Positions 1 through 5,327 of a stretch of DNA of 5,327 bases are shown here, one piece after another. How positions within the stretch are numbered: position 1 is the stretch's first letter; each line of letters begins with the position of its first letter. The DNA is from Candidatus Shapirobacteria bacterium (lineage in GTDB: Bacteria > Patescibacteriota > Microgenomatia > UBA12405): the NCBI GenBank assembly GCA_028700345.1, contig JAQVSW010000054.1, positions 1 through 5,327 on the forward strand, given 5' to 3'. A model generated the notes under the pieces. That model searched no databases and was not told the DNA's origin. It saw only the letters and a list, made by a program, of their open reading frames with translations. Both the position numbers and the translations under genes were made by a program.

Positions 1-1565
1 TAAAAGCCAAAATTCCCAAAATAATTAAGAAAAAAATTCTTAAAGAATACAATCGTCTTATTGAAATGGGTTCTATGGCTCCAGAGGCTTCTTACATTAG
101 AACTTATCTCGAAAGCATAGTCGAATTACCCTGGGGAAAATATGATGAGGCCGATATTTCTCTTAAAAAAGCCGAAAATATTTTGAATCGCGATCATTAC
201 GGTTTAAAAGATATTAAAGAAAGAATTTTAGAGTATTTAGCGGTCATTAAATTAAAAAATGAGCGTCATGACAAGGACACCAAGACTACCAATATTCTCT
301 GTTTTATTGGTCCTCCAGGTGTGGGCAAAACCTCCCTGGGGAAATCTATCGCTTCGGCTCTTGGTCGCAAATTTGTCAGGGCCTCTCTTGGTGGCATCCG
401 TGACGAAGCTGAAATTCGCGGTCATCGTCGCACCTATGTTGGCGCTATGGCTGGTCGTATTGTCAGTGGTATCAAAGATGCCAAATCAATGAACCCAGTT
501 TTTATGCTTGATGAAGTTGACAAGATCGGCTCAGATTATCGTGGTGATCCCTCGGCTGCTCTACTCGAAGCCCTTGACCCCGAGCAAAACAATAATTTTA
601 CTGACCATTATTTAGACTTTCCCCTCGATCTTTCCAAAGTATTTTTTATTCTCACTGGCAATGATTTTTCCACTATCCCTTACGCTCTTCGCGACCGCCT
701 GGAAATAATTTCCTTTCCTGGCTACACTCAGGATGAAAAATTTCATATTGCGCAGAAGTATCTAACGAGCAAAGAATTAAAATCAAATGGTCTAAAAGAA
801 TCTCAAGTGACCAAATTTGATGACTCCACTCTGAGGTATCTGATTGATAAATACACCCGAGAAGCCGGAGTCAGAAATCTGGAAAGAGTCATCGCGGCTA
901 TTTACCGTAAATCAGCCAAAAAAATTGTTTCTGGAAAATCTAAAAAAGTGAATATCAACGACAAAAGACTTCTCAAAAAATTTTTGGGTCCAGAAAAATT
1001 CACTTCTCAGCTTAAGGGTAAAAAAGACGAAGTTGGTGTCTCGACTGGTCTGGCTTGGACCTCAGTTGGCGGCGATATATTATTTATCGAAGTCAATATT
1101 ATGCCGGGAAAAGGGCAATTAATCTTAACCGGAAAACTTGGTTCAGTTATGAAAGAGTCCTGTCAAGCCGCTCTTTCCTTTATCCGCTCTCAATCCAAAA
1201 AGTGGGGGATAAAGCAGGATTTTCATAAAATTGATGTTCATATCCATGTCCCCGAGGGTGCCACTCCCAAGGATGGCCCCAGTGCTGGTGGGGCTATTAC
1301 CACTGCCTTAATTTCTGCTCTAACTGGCAAAGCTATTTCTCACGACATTGGTATGACTGGTGAAATTACTCTGCGAGGCAATATTTTAGAAATTGGTGGT
1401 CTAAAAGAAAAATCACTGGCAGCTCACAGGGCGGGACTAAAAACTATTTTTATCCCTAAAGATAATAAAAAATCTTTAGTTAATATTCCGAGAGAAGTCA
1501 AAAAAGATATCAAATTTATTCCCGTCGGACATTACAGCGAAATCTATAAACAGATTTTTGGATAA
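1..1565 (+). CDS. lon: ATP-dependent protease Lon, 3' portion (N-terminus outside window)
   Basis: Lon is a cytoplasmic AAA+ serine protease that unfolds and degrades damaged and regulatory proteins as a homohexamer. The frame is open to the left edge (first full codon at 3), and the residues before the ATG at 66 already match the Lon helical region, so that ATG is internal. Numbering from position 3, 520 residues are visible: Walker A GPPGVGKT 103-110 (nt 309-332), Walker B MLDE with D170/E171, sensor-1 N220, arginine finger R232, sensor-2 R291 in YTREAGVR, then the protease domain with the Ser-Lys dyad S427 (PKDGPSAG, codon 1281-1283) and K470 (GGLKEK, equivalent to E. coli S679/K722). By comparison with E. 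coli Lon (784 aa, recalled), about 250-260 N-terminal residues, including the substrate-binding domain, lie outside. Compared with E. coli there are about six extra residues just before Walker A and a shorter C-terminal tail. All catalytic residues are present, so the visible part looks functional. It ends 16 bp from the convergent small ORF. Confidence 0.97.
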   Translation, partial: KAKIPKIIKKKILKEYNRLIEMGSMAPEASYIRTYLESIVELPWGKYDEADISLKKAENILNRDHYGLKDIKERILEYLAVIKLKNERHDKDTKTTNILCFIGPPGVGKTSLGKSIASALGRKFVRASLGGIRDEAEIRGHRRTYVGAMAGRIVSGIKDAKSMNPVFMLDEVDKIGSDYRGDPSAALLEALDPEQNNNFTDHYLDFPLDLSKVFFILTGNDFSTIPYALRDRLEIISFPGYTQDEKFHIAQKYLTSKELKSNGLKESQVTKFDDSTLRYLIDKYTREAGVRNLERVIAAIYRKSAKKIVSGKSKKVNINDKRLLKKFLGPEKFTSQLKGKKDEVGVSTGLAWTSVGGDILFIEVNIMPGKGQLILTGKLGSVMKESCQAALSFIRSQSKKWGIKQDFHKIDVHIHVPEGATPKDGPSAGGAITTALISALTGKAISHDIGMTGEITLRGNILEIGGLKEKSLAAHRAGLKTIFIPKDNKKSLVNIPREVKKDIKFIPVGHYSEIYKQIFG

Positions 1566-1581
1566 AAATATATATAAGTAG

Positions 1582-1803
1582 TCAAACTATTCCTTTTTCG
1601 AAAAGAGAGGCAATAGTCGTTTTTGTTGGATCTGATCTTAGTGTCGGGTCTAAAGTACTATCGTGTTCAACCGCATCCCTAAAACTAATTTGTCCCAAAG
1701 CTGCTTCCAAAATTTGAGGATTTACAGTACTTACATCCAATTTTCCCTCCCGATACAATTTTCTGGTAGTTTCAAGAATATAATCTTCAACTTCTTTATT
1801 CAT
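1582..1803 (-). CDS. Small uncharacterised protein (73 aa) directly downstream of argS
   Basis: I do not recognise this protein. It has 73 residues, is slightly acidic (13 Asp/Glu against 9 Lys/Arg), and has no cysteine, no tryptophan, no signal peptide and no membrane segment, so it is probably cytoplasmic. Residues 3-20 could form an amphipathic helix (VEDYILETTRKLYREGK), followed by a second likely helix around 29-47 and a Thr/Asp/Pro-rich stretch at 48-63. Three things favour a real gene: its ATG lies 2 bp after the argS stop on the same strand, it fills the space up to the end of lon, and it has the same TAAAAT box 6 bases before its ATG as its neighbours. The box overlaps the last codons of argS, so the gene could be read from its own leaderless promoter, by translational coupling with argS, or both. 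It ends in TGA, while every other stop here is TAA. An overlapping 89-codon frame on the opposite strand has no such support. Confidence 0.6.
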   Translation of the reverse strand: MNKEVEDYILETTRKLYREGKLDVSTVNPQILEAALGQISFRDAVEHDSTLDPTLRSDPTKTTIASLFEKGIV

Positions 1804-1805
1804 AT

Positions 1806-3374
1806 TTACATTTTATCCATCGTTTCGATTCCCAAAATATCCAGTCCTATTTTCAATATTATTCCTGTTCTTTCGGTCAAAAATAATCTCTGTTCTTCTT
1901 CTTTCTCGCCAATAATTCTAAATTTGGCATAAAATTCATTGTATTTCCGAGCCAGGTTTAGTAAATATTCAGCCAGGACTGCCGGAGAAAATCTTTCCGC
2001 CGCCTCAACAATCTTTTCTTCAAATTTATAAAACTCTCTAAGCAGACTCATCTCCTCTTCCTCCCATTTTTGATTTTGGACTTTAGTTTTTAGACTTTTT
2101 TTATTTAAAACGCTCTGACATCTCGCGTAAGTATATTGAAGATATGGTCCAGAATTTCCCTCCATTGACATTACTTTTTCCCAGTCAAAAATAATATCCT
2201 TTTTTGGATCTTGTTTTAAATCATTAAATTTAATTGCTCCAATCGCCACCGCTTTAATTTTTGTTTCATCGTTTTCCGGAGCGATTTTTCTTGCCTCTTC
2301 CATTGCTTTATCAATTACTTCAGACAGATGAATAGTCTGACCTTTTCTAGTGGAAAATTTACCCTCAGCCCATCTAATCATGCCATGAGCGACGTTATAA
2401 AATTGAGGTGTCCAGCCGAGCATTTTTGCTGTTTCAAAAATTTGTCGACAGTGCAGCTCTTGATCAGCGCCAATTTCATAAATTATTAAATCAGGCTTCC
2501 ATGTCTCTATTCTGTATTTAACTGTCGCCATATCTCTTAAAAAATAAGTAGTAGTCCCATTTGATTTAATCACCATTGCTGGTGGCATTTTTTCAAATTC
2601 AACAATTCTTGCTCCTTCACTATTCTTAATTATTCCCTTACTTTCCATTAGTTTAACCACTGCCTCCATTTTATCTAAATAAAATGATTCGCCCAAGGCG
2701 TAGTCGATTTTAACTCCCAGAAGTTGATATATTCGGTCGAATTCTTTCATTGAAATATCAATACATTTTTGCCAAATTTCCGTCGCCTCATTGTCTTTAT
2801 TTTCCAATTTAGAAAACCACTCCCTAGCTTCATCATCGAGGCTCTTATCTTTTTCCGCTTCTTCATGAAATTTAACGTAAAGAGCTTCTAAGTTTTCAAT
2901 GCTCATCTCTTCAACTGGTTTATCGCCCCACTTTTTAATAGATACAATTAGTTTTCCAAACTGAGTTCCCCAGTCACCAAGGTGATTGTCACCAATACAT
3001 TTCCAGCCCAAAAACTTATAAATATTATAAATAGCCTGGCCAATATTCGTTGACCTGAGATGTCCGATTCCAAAAGACTTGGCAATATTGGGAGCACTGT
3101 AATCAATAACCATTGTTTTCTCATTTCCCACTTTTTCAAGTTCTTTTTGCCACTGCTCACTACCAATTTTTTCGGCTTCATTTATAAGCTTTTCTTTATT
3201 TATAAAAATATTTGTAAATCCAGCTACTTTATCTACGCTATCAATAAGTTCCTTATCTTCAGTTATTTCAACGTCTCCCCTAATCGCAAAATCACCAAAT
3301 TTTTCTATCGTCGGATGATCTATTTTTCCATTAAAATCATTTCCTAGCAGTTTTTTTAGCTCATCCTTGATCAT
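1806..3374 (-). CDS. argS: Arginyl-tRNA synthetase (arginine--tRNA ligase)
   Basis: This is a class Ia aminoacyl-tRNA synthetase that charges tRNA-Arg with arginine using ATP in the cytoplasm. Order of domains in 522 residues: a short N-terminal ArgRS-specific domain (about 1-75, with the typical HPTIEKFGDFA at 20-30); the Rossmann catalytic core opening with DYSAPNIAK and the HIGH-equivalent GIGHLRST (102-109), then NHLGDWGTQFGKL (130-142); a degenerate KMSKS loop FSTRKG at 340-345, normal for many ArgRS; the EGNSGPYLQYTYAR block (405-418) before the helical anticodon-binding domain; and a family-typical end, LGIETMDKM. At 522 residues it is somewhat shorter than the usual 550-580, mainly through a reduced N-terminal domain. 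No upstream in-frame ATG extends it before the preceding gene. The first His of HIGH is Gly, a position known to vary in ArgRS. It lies 19 bp downstream of the tRNA-binding protein gene and 2 bp upstream of the small ORF. No Shine-Dalgarno is seen. A TAAAAT box lies 5 bases before the ATG. Confidence 0.97.
   Translation of the reverse strand: MIKDELKKLLGNDFNGKIDHPTIEKFGDFAIRGDVEITEDKELIDSVDKVAGFTNIFINKEKLINEAEKIGSEQWQKELEKVGNEKTMVIDYSAPNIAKSFGIGHLRSTNIGQAIYNIYKFLGWKCIGDNHLGDWGTQFGKLIVSIKKWGDKPVEEMSIENLEALYVKFHEEAEKDKSLDDEAREWFSKLENKDNEATEIWQKCIDISMKEFDRIYQLLGVKIDYALGESFYLDKMEAVVKLMESKGIIKNSEGARIVEFEKMPPAMVIKSNGTTTYFLRDMATVKYRIETWKPDLIIYEIGADQELHCRQIFETAKMLGWTPQFYNVAHGMIRWAEGKFSTRKGQTIHLSEVIDKAMEEARKIAPENDETKIKAVAIGAIKFNDLKQDPKKDIIFDWEKVMSMEGNSGPYLQYTYARCQSVLNKKSLKTKVQNQKWEEEEMSLLREFYKFEEKIVEAAERFSPAVLAEYLLNLARKYNEFYAKFRIIGEKEEEQRLFLTERTGIILKIGLDILGIETMDKM
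1810..1815 (-). promoter_or_regulatory. Candidate -10 box (TAAAAT) of the 73-aa ORF, inside the end of argS
   Basis: The minus strand reads TAAAAT (1815 to 1810), then GTAAAT and the ATG at 1803. The box overlaps the last three sense codons of argS (Asp-Lys-Met), so part of it may simply be coding sequence. It has no TGn extension directly before it and no clear -35. Its value is that exact sequence and spacing match the two other minus-strand genes. A GGA 12 bases before the ATG is a poor Shine-Dalgarno candidate. Confidence 0.33.
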
Positions 3375-3379
3375 GCCTA

Positions 3380-3388
3380 ATTTTAGCA
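3380..3388 (-). promoter_or_regulatory. Candidate leaderless extended -10 promoter of argS
   Basis: In the 19-bp gap between the tRNA-binding gene and argS the minus strand reads TGC-TAAAAT (3388 to 3380), then TAGGC and ATG. It has the same layout as the promoter candidate of the gene upstream, with a 5-base instead of a 6-base spacer. No convincing -35 is visible at 16-18 bp, which an extended -10 can tolerate. If active, argS would have its own start within the cluster as well as any read-through. The AGG one base before the ATG is too close to serve as a ribosome binding site. Confidence 0.42.
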
Positions 3389-3393
3389 GATTT

Positions 3394-3732
3394 TTAAAAT
3401 ACTTTAGTTCCAGCTGGTAAATCTTTATCCAAAATCAAGATTGACATTTCATTTTTATCATCATCCTCAGCCCCAAATATCATGGCGCTGCTTTCTTCCC
3501 CCATAATTTTTTTGGGGATCATATTAACGACAAAAATAGTTTTTTTGCCGAATAAATCGGTGGGGGAGTACCACTGCTTTATTCCAGAGTAGACTACCTT
3601 TTGCCCTAATTCTTCACCAAAATCAACTAGCAGTCGTATCAATTTTTCCGATTTTTCCACATCTTTGGCTTCAATAATTTCACCCACTCTAAACTCAACT
3701 TTGGCAAAATCAGCGTAAGTAATTTGTTTCAT
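3394..3732 (-). CDS. Stand-alone tRNA-binding OB-fold protein (Trbp111 / MetRS C-terminal domain-like)
   Basis: This 112-residue protein is a single tRNA-binding domain of the EMAPII/Arc1p/Trbp111 type, also found fused to the C-terminus of many methionyl-tRNA synthetases. Matching landmarks in order: DFAKVEFRVGEI (8-19), EKSEKLIRLLVDFGEE (26-41), the YSGI turn (48-51) with KQWYSPTDLFGKK (52-64), VVNMIPKKIMGEES (68-81) and MIFGAEDDD (84-92). Family members are OB-folds, often dimeric, that bind the tRNA elbow and can deliver tRNA to synthetases. A role as the beta chain of a MetRS, or as a tRNA chaperone serving ArgRS and others, is plausible but not shown by sequence. It is the first gene of the minus-strand cluster and lies 19 bp before argS, which supports work in aminoacylation. 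CsaA, an export-related relative of similar size, is the main alternative, but the middle of the protein reads closer to the MetRS C-domain. A TAAAAT box lies 6 bases before the ATG, with a TGG extension. Confidence 0.9.
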   Translation of the reverse strand: MKQITYADFAKVEFRVGEIIEAKDVEKSEKLIRLLVDFGEELGQKVVYSGIKQWYSPTDLFGKKTIFVVNMIPKKIMGEESSAMIFGAEDDDKNEMSILILDKDLPAGTKVF

Positions 3733-3738
3733 GGGCCT

Positions 3739-3747
3739 ATTTTACCA
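3739..3747 (-). promoter_or_regulatory. Candidate leaderless extended -10 promoter of the tRNA-binding protein gene
   Basis: On the minus strand TGG-TAAAAT (3747 to 3739) is followed by AGGCCC and the ATG. TAAAAT is one base from the TATAAT consensus, and TGG supplies the TGn of an extended -10. A weak -35 match, ATAACA (3766 to 3761, four of six bases of TTGACA), lies 16 bp upstream. The 6-base distance to ATG places the expected transcription start at the A of the start codon. The AGG before the ATG is too close (3 bases) to act as a normal Shine-Dalgarno. The site is seen directly; promoter activity is inferred. Confidence 0.5.
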
Positions 3748-3787
3748 AAAAAGCTTTATATGTTATCTTAGGCTTACCATTAGTCAT

Positions 3788-3794
3788 TAAAAAT
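3788..3794 (+). promoter_or_regulatory. Candidate -10-like TAAAAAT before the phosphomannomutase start
   Basis: TAAAAA (3788-3793) followed by TTTAAG precedes the ATG at 3800. It is an imperfect relative of the TAAAAT boxes on the other strand, since the sixth base is A and the T comes one base later. No Shine-Dalgarno is seen and no clear -35 lies at the usual distance. Because this A-rich run could occur by chance, this is the weakest of the four sites. Confidence 0.27.
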
Positions 3795-3799
3795 TTAAG

Positions 3800-5221
3800 A
3801 TGATTGTTAACAAACAAATTTTTCGTGGTTATGACATTAGAGGCATCGCTGGTATCGATTTAAATCAAGAGATTGTTGAGCATATTGGTAAGGCCCATGG
3901 CACCTATCTTCAAAATAGAGGCATATCGCAAGCGGTGGTAGGTCGAGACTGTCGCTTAACATCCGAGGAATATAGCCAGGCCTTTATCAAAGGTTTAAAT
4001 TCTGTCGGCGTCAATGTCATTGATATTGGCTTGACTATGGTTGGAACCTTTTACTGGGCCCAGTATTTTTTTAACATAAAAGGGGGTGCTTTTATTACCG
4101 CCTCTCATAATCCGGGTGAATATAATGGTTTTAAACTAGCTGCAGATTTATCTGAAACCTTGGTCTCAGACGGTATTCAGGAAATTTTGTCGCTAGTCGA
4201 AACAGAAAACTATTTCAAATCAAACACTCTGGGTACTACGGAGGAAAAAGATATTACTCAGGATTATTTTGATGATATTTTAGCTCGATTACCTAATCGC
4301 TCAAAAATTAAAATATTAATTGACCCTAGTCATACTACTGCCGGAATTTTAGCCCCCAAGTTATTTCGACAAGCCGGTTTTGAGGTTGTTGAAAAACACT
4401 GTAATATTGATGGTACTTTTCCTCTGGGTACTCCCGATCCCACCGAATCAATTGTCGCCAAAAGACTTTCGCAGGAAGTAGTCGAGGCCGGAGCTGACAT
4501 TGGTTTTACTTTTGATGCTGACGGAGACCGCATTGGCATTGTTGATGAAAAAGGTGGCATTATTTGGAACGATGTTTTAGTGGCTATTTTTGCCACTGAT
4601 GTTCTAGAGCATCATCCTGGAGCCAAAATCATGTACAACACTCTTTGTTCAAAAATTGTCGAAGACACCATTCTTAAATCAGGAGGCGAGCCTTTTATGT
4701 GGCGTACCGGTCATTCATTTTTAAAGAAAAAAAACCAAGAAGTAAAAGCGGCTTTTATTGGTGAACTTTCAGGTCATTTTTTCTTTTCGGCTGATTTTTA
4801 TAATCATGATGATGGCTTGTATTCTGCTCTTAGAGTTGTTGATTTCTTGTCTCGTGATGGGCGTTCACTTTCGCAGGTAGTTGACTCTCTGCCAAAATAT
4901 ATTTCCAGTCCAGAAATTAAAATTAGTTGTCCCGATGACAAAAAAGTAGCTTTAATGCCAGTTATTGCCGAGAAACTCAAAAATGATTTTCCTAGTGCCG
5001 AGGTTATTGATGACGAGAGAGCCGGGGATGGAGTTCGTTTAAATTCTCCAGACTCTATGTTTGTCGTCAGATATTCTCAAAATGGTCCTTATCTTACAGT
5101 AAAATTTGAGGCTAGTACTCAGGAAAAATACCAAGAATTAAAAAAATATATTTATGAAACGCTGAGACTTTATCCAGAGATAAACTGGAGCGAGGGAGTA
5201 AATCTCGAAAGCTTGGAATAA
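3800..5221 (+). CDS. manB: Phosphomannomutase / phosphoglucomutase (alpha-D-phosphohexomutase)
   Basis: This cytoplasmic enzyme moves phosphate between C6 and C1 of mannose or glucose through a phosphoserine and a bis-phosphorylated intermediate, supplying precursors for nucleotide sugars and surface glycans. All four family domains are present in 473 residues: N-terminal FRGYDIRG (8-15); catalytic-serine loop TASHNPGEYNGFK with S102 (codon 4103-4105); the Mg2+ loop DADGDR (D239, D241, D243); the sugar-recognition motif GELSGH (321-326), preceded by TGHSFLKKK; and the C-terminal phosphate-binding loop starting at R424 (RYSQNGP). GE(L/M)SGH is typical of enzymes that accept both mannose and glucose, so the exact substrate is open; glucosamine mutase (GlmM) is less likely. 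The start is chosen because FRGYDIRG normally lies within about 10 residues of the N-terminus and no upstream Met fits. No Shine-Dalgarno is visible; a TAAAAA hexamer lies 6 bases before the ATG. It diverges from the tRNA-binding protein gene and converges on pyrH with 3 bp between stop codons. The gene symbol is used in its generic phosphomannomutase sense. Confidence 0.95.
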   Translation: MIVNKQIFRGYDIRGIAGIDLNQEIVEHIGKAHGTYLQNRGISQAVVGRDCRLTSEEYSQAFIKGLNSVGVNVIDIGLTMVGTFYWAQYFFNIKGGAFITASHNPGEYNGFKLAADLSETLVSDGIQEILSLVETENYFKSNTLGTTEEKDITQDYFDDILARLPNRSKIKILIDPSHTTAGILAPKLFRQAGFEVVEKHCNIDGTFPLGTPDPTESIVAKRLSQEVVEAGADIGFTFDADGDRIGIVDEKGGIIWNDVLVAIFATDVLEHHPGAKIMYNTLCSKIVEDTILKSGGEPFMWRTGHSFLKKKNQEVKAAFIGELSGHFFFSADFYNHDDGLYSALRVVDFLSRDGRSLSQVVDSLPKYISSPEIKISCPDDKKVALMPVIAEKLKNDFPSAEVIDDERAGDGVRLNSPDSMFVVRYSQNGPYLTVKFEASTQEKYQELKKYIYETLRLYPEINWSEGVNLESLE

Positions 5222-5224
5222 AAA

Positions 5225-5327
5225 TTATTCAGTAATTAAAGTTCCCACCTTTTCGCCACTAACAATTTTCTCTAAATTATCTAGCTTATTGGCATCAAAA
5301 ACAATTATGGGAATTTTTTCATGCTGA
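5225..5327 (-). CDS. pyrH: UMP kinase (uridylate kinase), C-terminal 33 residues only
   Basis: Reading the minus strand from the right edge gives 33 residues ending in TAA at 5227-5225. The segment IPIIVFDANKLDNLEKIV followed by SGEKVGTLITE matches the C-terminus of bacterial UMP kinase; E. coli PyrH ends with the similar [20 protein letters not shown] then EGTLITE (recalled). PyrH phosphorylates UMP to UDP with ATP in the cytoplasm as a homohexamer and feeds all pyrimidine nucleotide synthesis. The rest of the gene, about 200 residues including the ATP and UMP sites, is beyond the window, so intactness cannot be judged. Its stop lies 3 bp from that of the convergent phosphomannomutase. The match is short but spans the conserved VF-N-K-LxxxxxGEKxGTLI pattern, which makes a chance frame unlikely. 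Confidence 0.88.
   Translation of the reverse strand, partial: QHEKIPIIVFDANKLDNLEKIVSGEKVGTLITE

Larger units (their letters stand above)
3733..3799. promoter_or_regulatory. Divergent intergenic region (67 bp)
   Basis: This is the only gap in the window longer than 20 bp, and it separates two divergent start codons, so promoters for both directions should lie in it. It contains the TGG-TAAAAT box near the left end and TAAAAAT near the right end. A second minus-strand A/T box, TATAAA (3760 to 3755), lies about 22 bp before the left ATG and could serve a leadered transcript instead. GCCTA (3735-3739) and TAGGC (3769-3773) form a short inverted repeat 29 bp apart, too short to call an operator. 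Confidence 0.5.

Noticed and set aside
66..68. ATG at 66 as the start of a short Lon.
   Set aside because: The frame is open upstream to the window edge and the upstream residues continue the Lon helical region, so the gene is cut by the window and not a short Lon lacking the N-domain.
1591..1610. Palindrome TTTTCGAAAA with flanking pyrimidine/purine bases, as a possible terminator after lon.
   Set aside because: It has only one G-C pair on each side of the centre, no room for a stable loop, and lies inside the end of the small ORF.
1663..1932. 89-codon plus-strand frame over the small ORF and the argS end.
   Set aside because: Its composition (Ile/Phe/Ser/Asn-rich) is what reverse-strand reading of AT-rich genes gives. 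It overlaps argS and has no start signal.
3735..3773. GCCTA and TAGGC inverted pair in the divergent gap as an operator.
   Set aside because: The arms are five bases, 29 bp apart and unsupported by a second copy; this is easily chance.
4330..4596. 88-codon minus-strand frame within the phosphomannomutase.
   Set aside because: It lies antisense to conserved catalytic domains of a clear gene, so it is a shadow frame.
4727..4734. Run of eight A in the phosphomannomutase as a programmed frameshift or sequencing error site.
   Set aside because: The conserved TGHSF...GELSGH frame continues unchanged across it, so no shift is needed. Lys codons in an AT-rich genome explain the run.
5216..5230. Perfect inverted repeat GAATAA-AAA-TTATTC between the phosphomannomutase and pyrH.
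   Set aside because: It arises because both convergent genes end in a GAA codon plus TAA. Six A/T-rich pairs with a 3-base loop and no T-run will not make an intrinsic terminator.
1..5327. A defence, toxin-antitoxin, mobile or CRISPR system.
   Set aside because: All complete genes except the 73-residue ORF are recognisable housekeeping genes, and there are no repeats, integrase or transposase motifs, or attachment-like sites.

Overview
This window is a dense, AT-rich bacterial chromosome segment with six protein-coding genes, two of them cut by the window edges. In order they are: the ATPase and protease part of lon (+, start missing); a 73-residue uncharacterised ORF (-); argS (-); a stand-alone tRNA-binding OB-fold protein (-); a phosphomannomutase/phosphoglucomutase (+); and the last 33 codons of pyrH, UMP kinase (-, start missing). 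There is no rRNA, tRNA, CRISPR array, insertion sequence or long repeat. The longest non-coding stretch is the 67-bp gap at 3733-3799, so no gene-free region of 300 bases exists.

The gene content is bacterial housekeeping: protein quality control, tRNA charging, sugar-phosphate and nucleotide metabolism. AT-rich composition, tiny gaps, a compact ArgRS, a separate 112-residue tRNA-binding protein and the lack of Shine-Dalgarno sequences would suit a streamlined, perhaps Patescibacteria/CPR-like genome. That assignment is inference, and no single marker here proves it. The standard bacterial code fits: stops are TAA, with one TGA on the small ORF, and no in-frame TGA is needed as a sense codon.

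Layout: lon runs into the end of a three-gene minus-strand cluster (tRNA-binding protein, argS, small ORF; gaps of 19 and 2 bp), tail to tail with 16 bp between. The cluster diverges from the phosphomannomutase across the 67-bp gap. The phosphomannomutase then meets pyrH tail to tail with only 3 bp between. The tRNA-binding protein and ArgRS probably work in the same process, tRNA aminoacylation. The others look like neighbours rather than partners.

The most notable signal is regulatory. All three complete minus-strand genes have the exact hexamer TAAAAT ending 5 or 6 bases before the ATG, and the plus-strand gene has the near match TAAAAA at 6 bases. That spacing would put the transcription start on or beside the A of the start codon, so these genes may be transcribed as leaderless mRNAs. 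Two of the boxes also carry the TGn extension typical of extended -10 promoters. No novel defence or mobile system was found.
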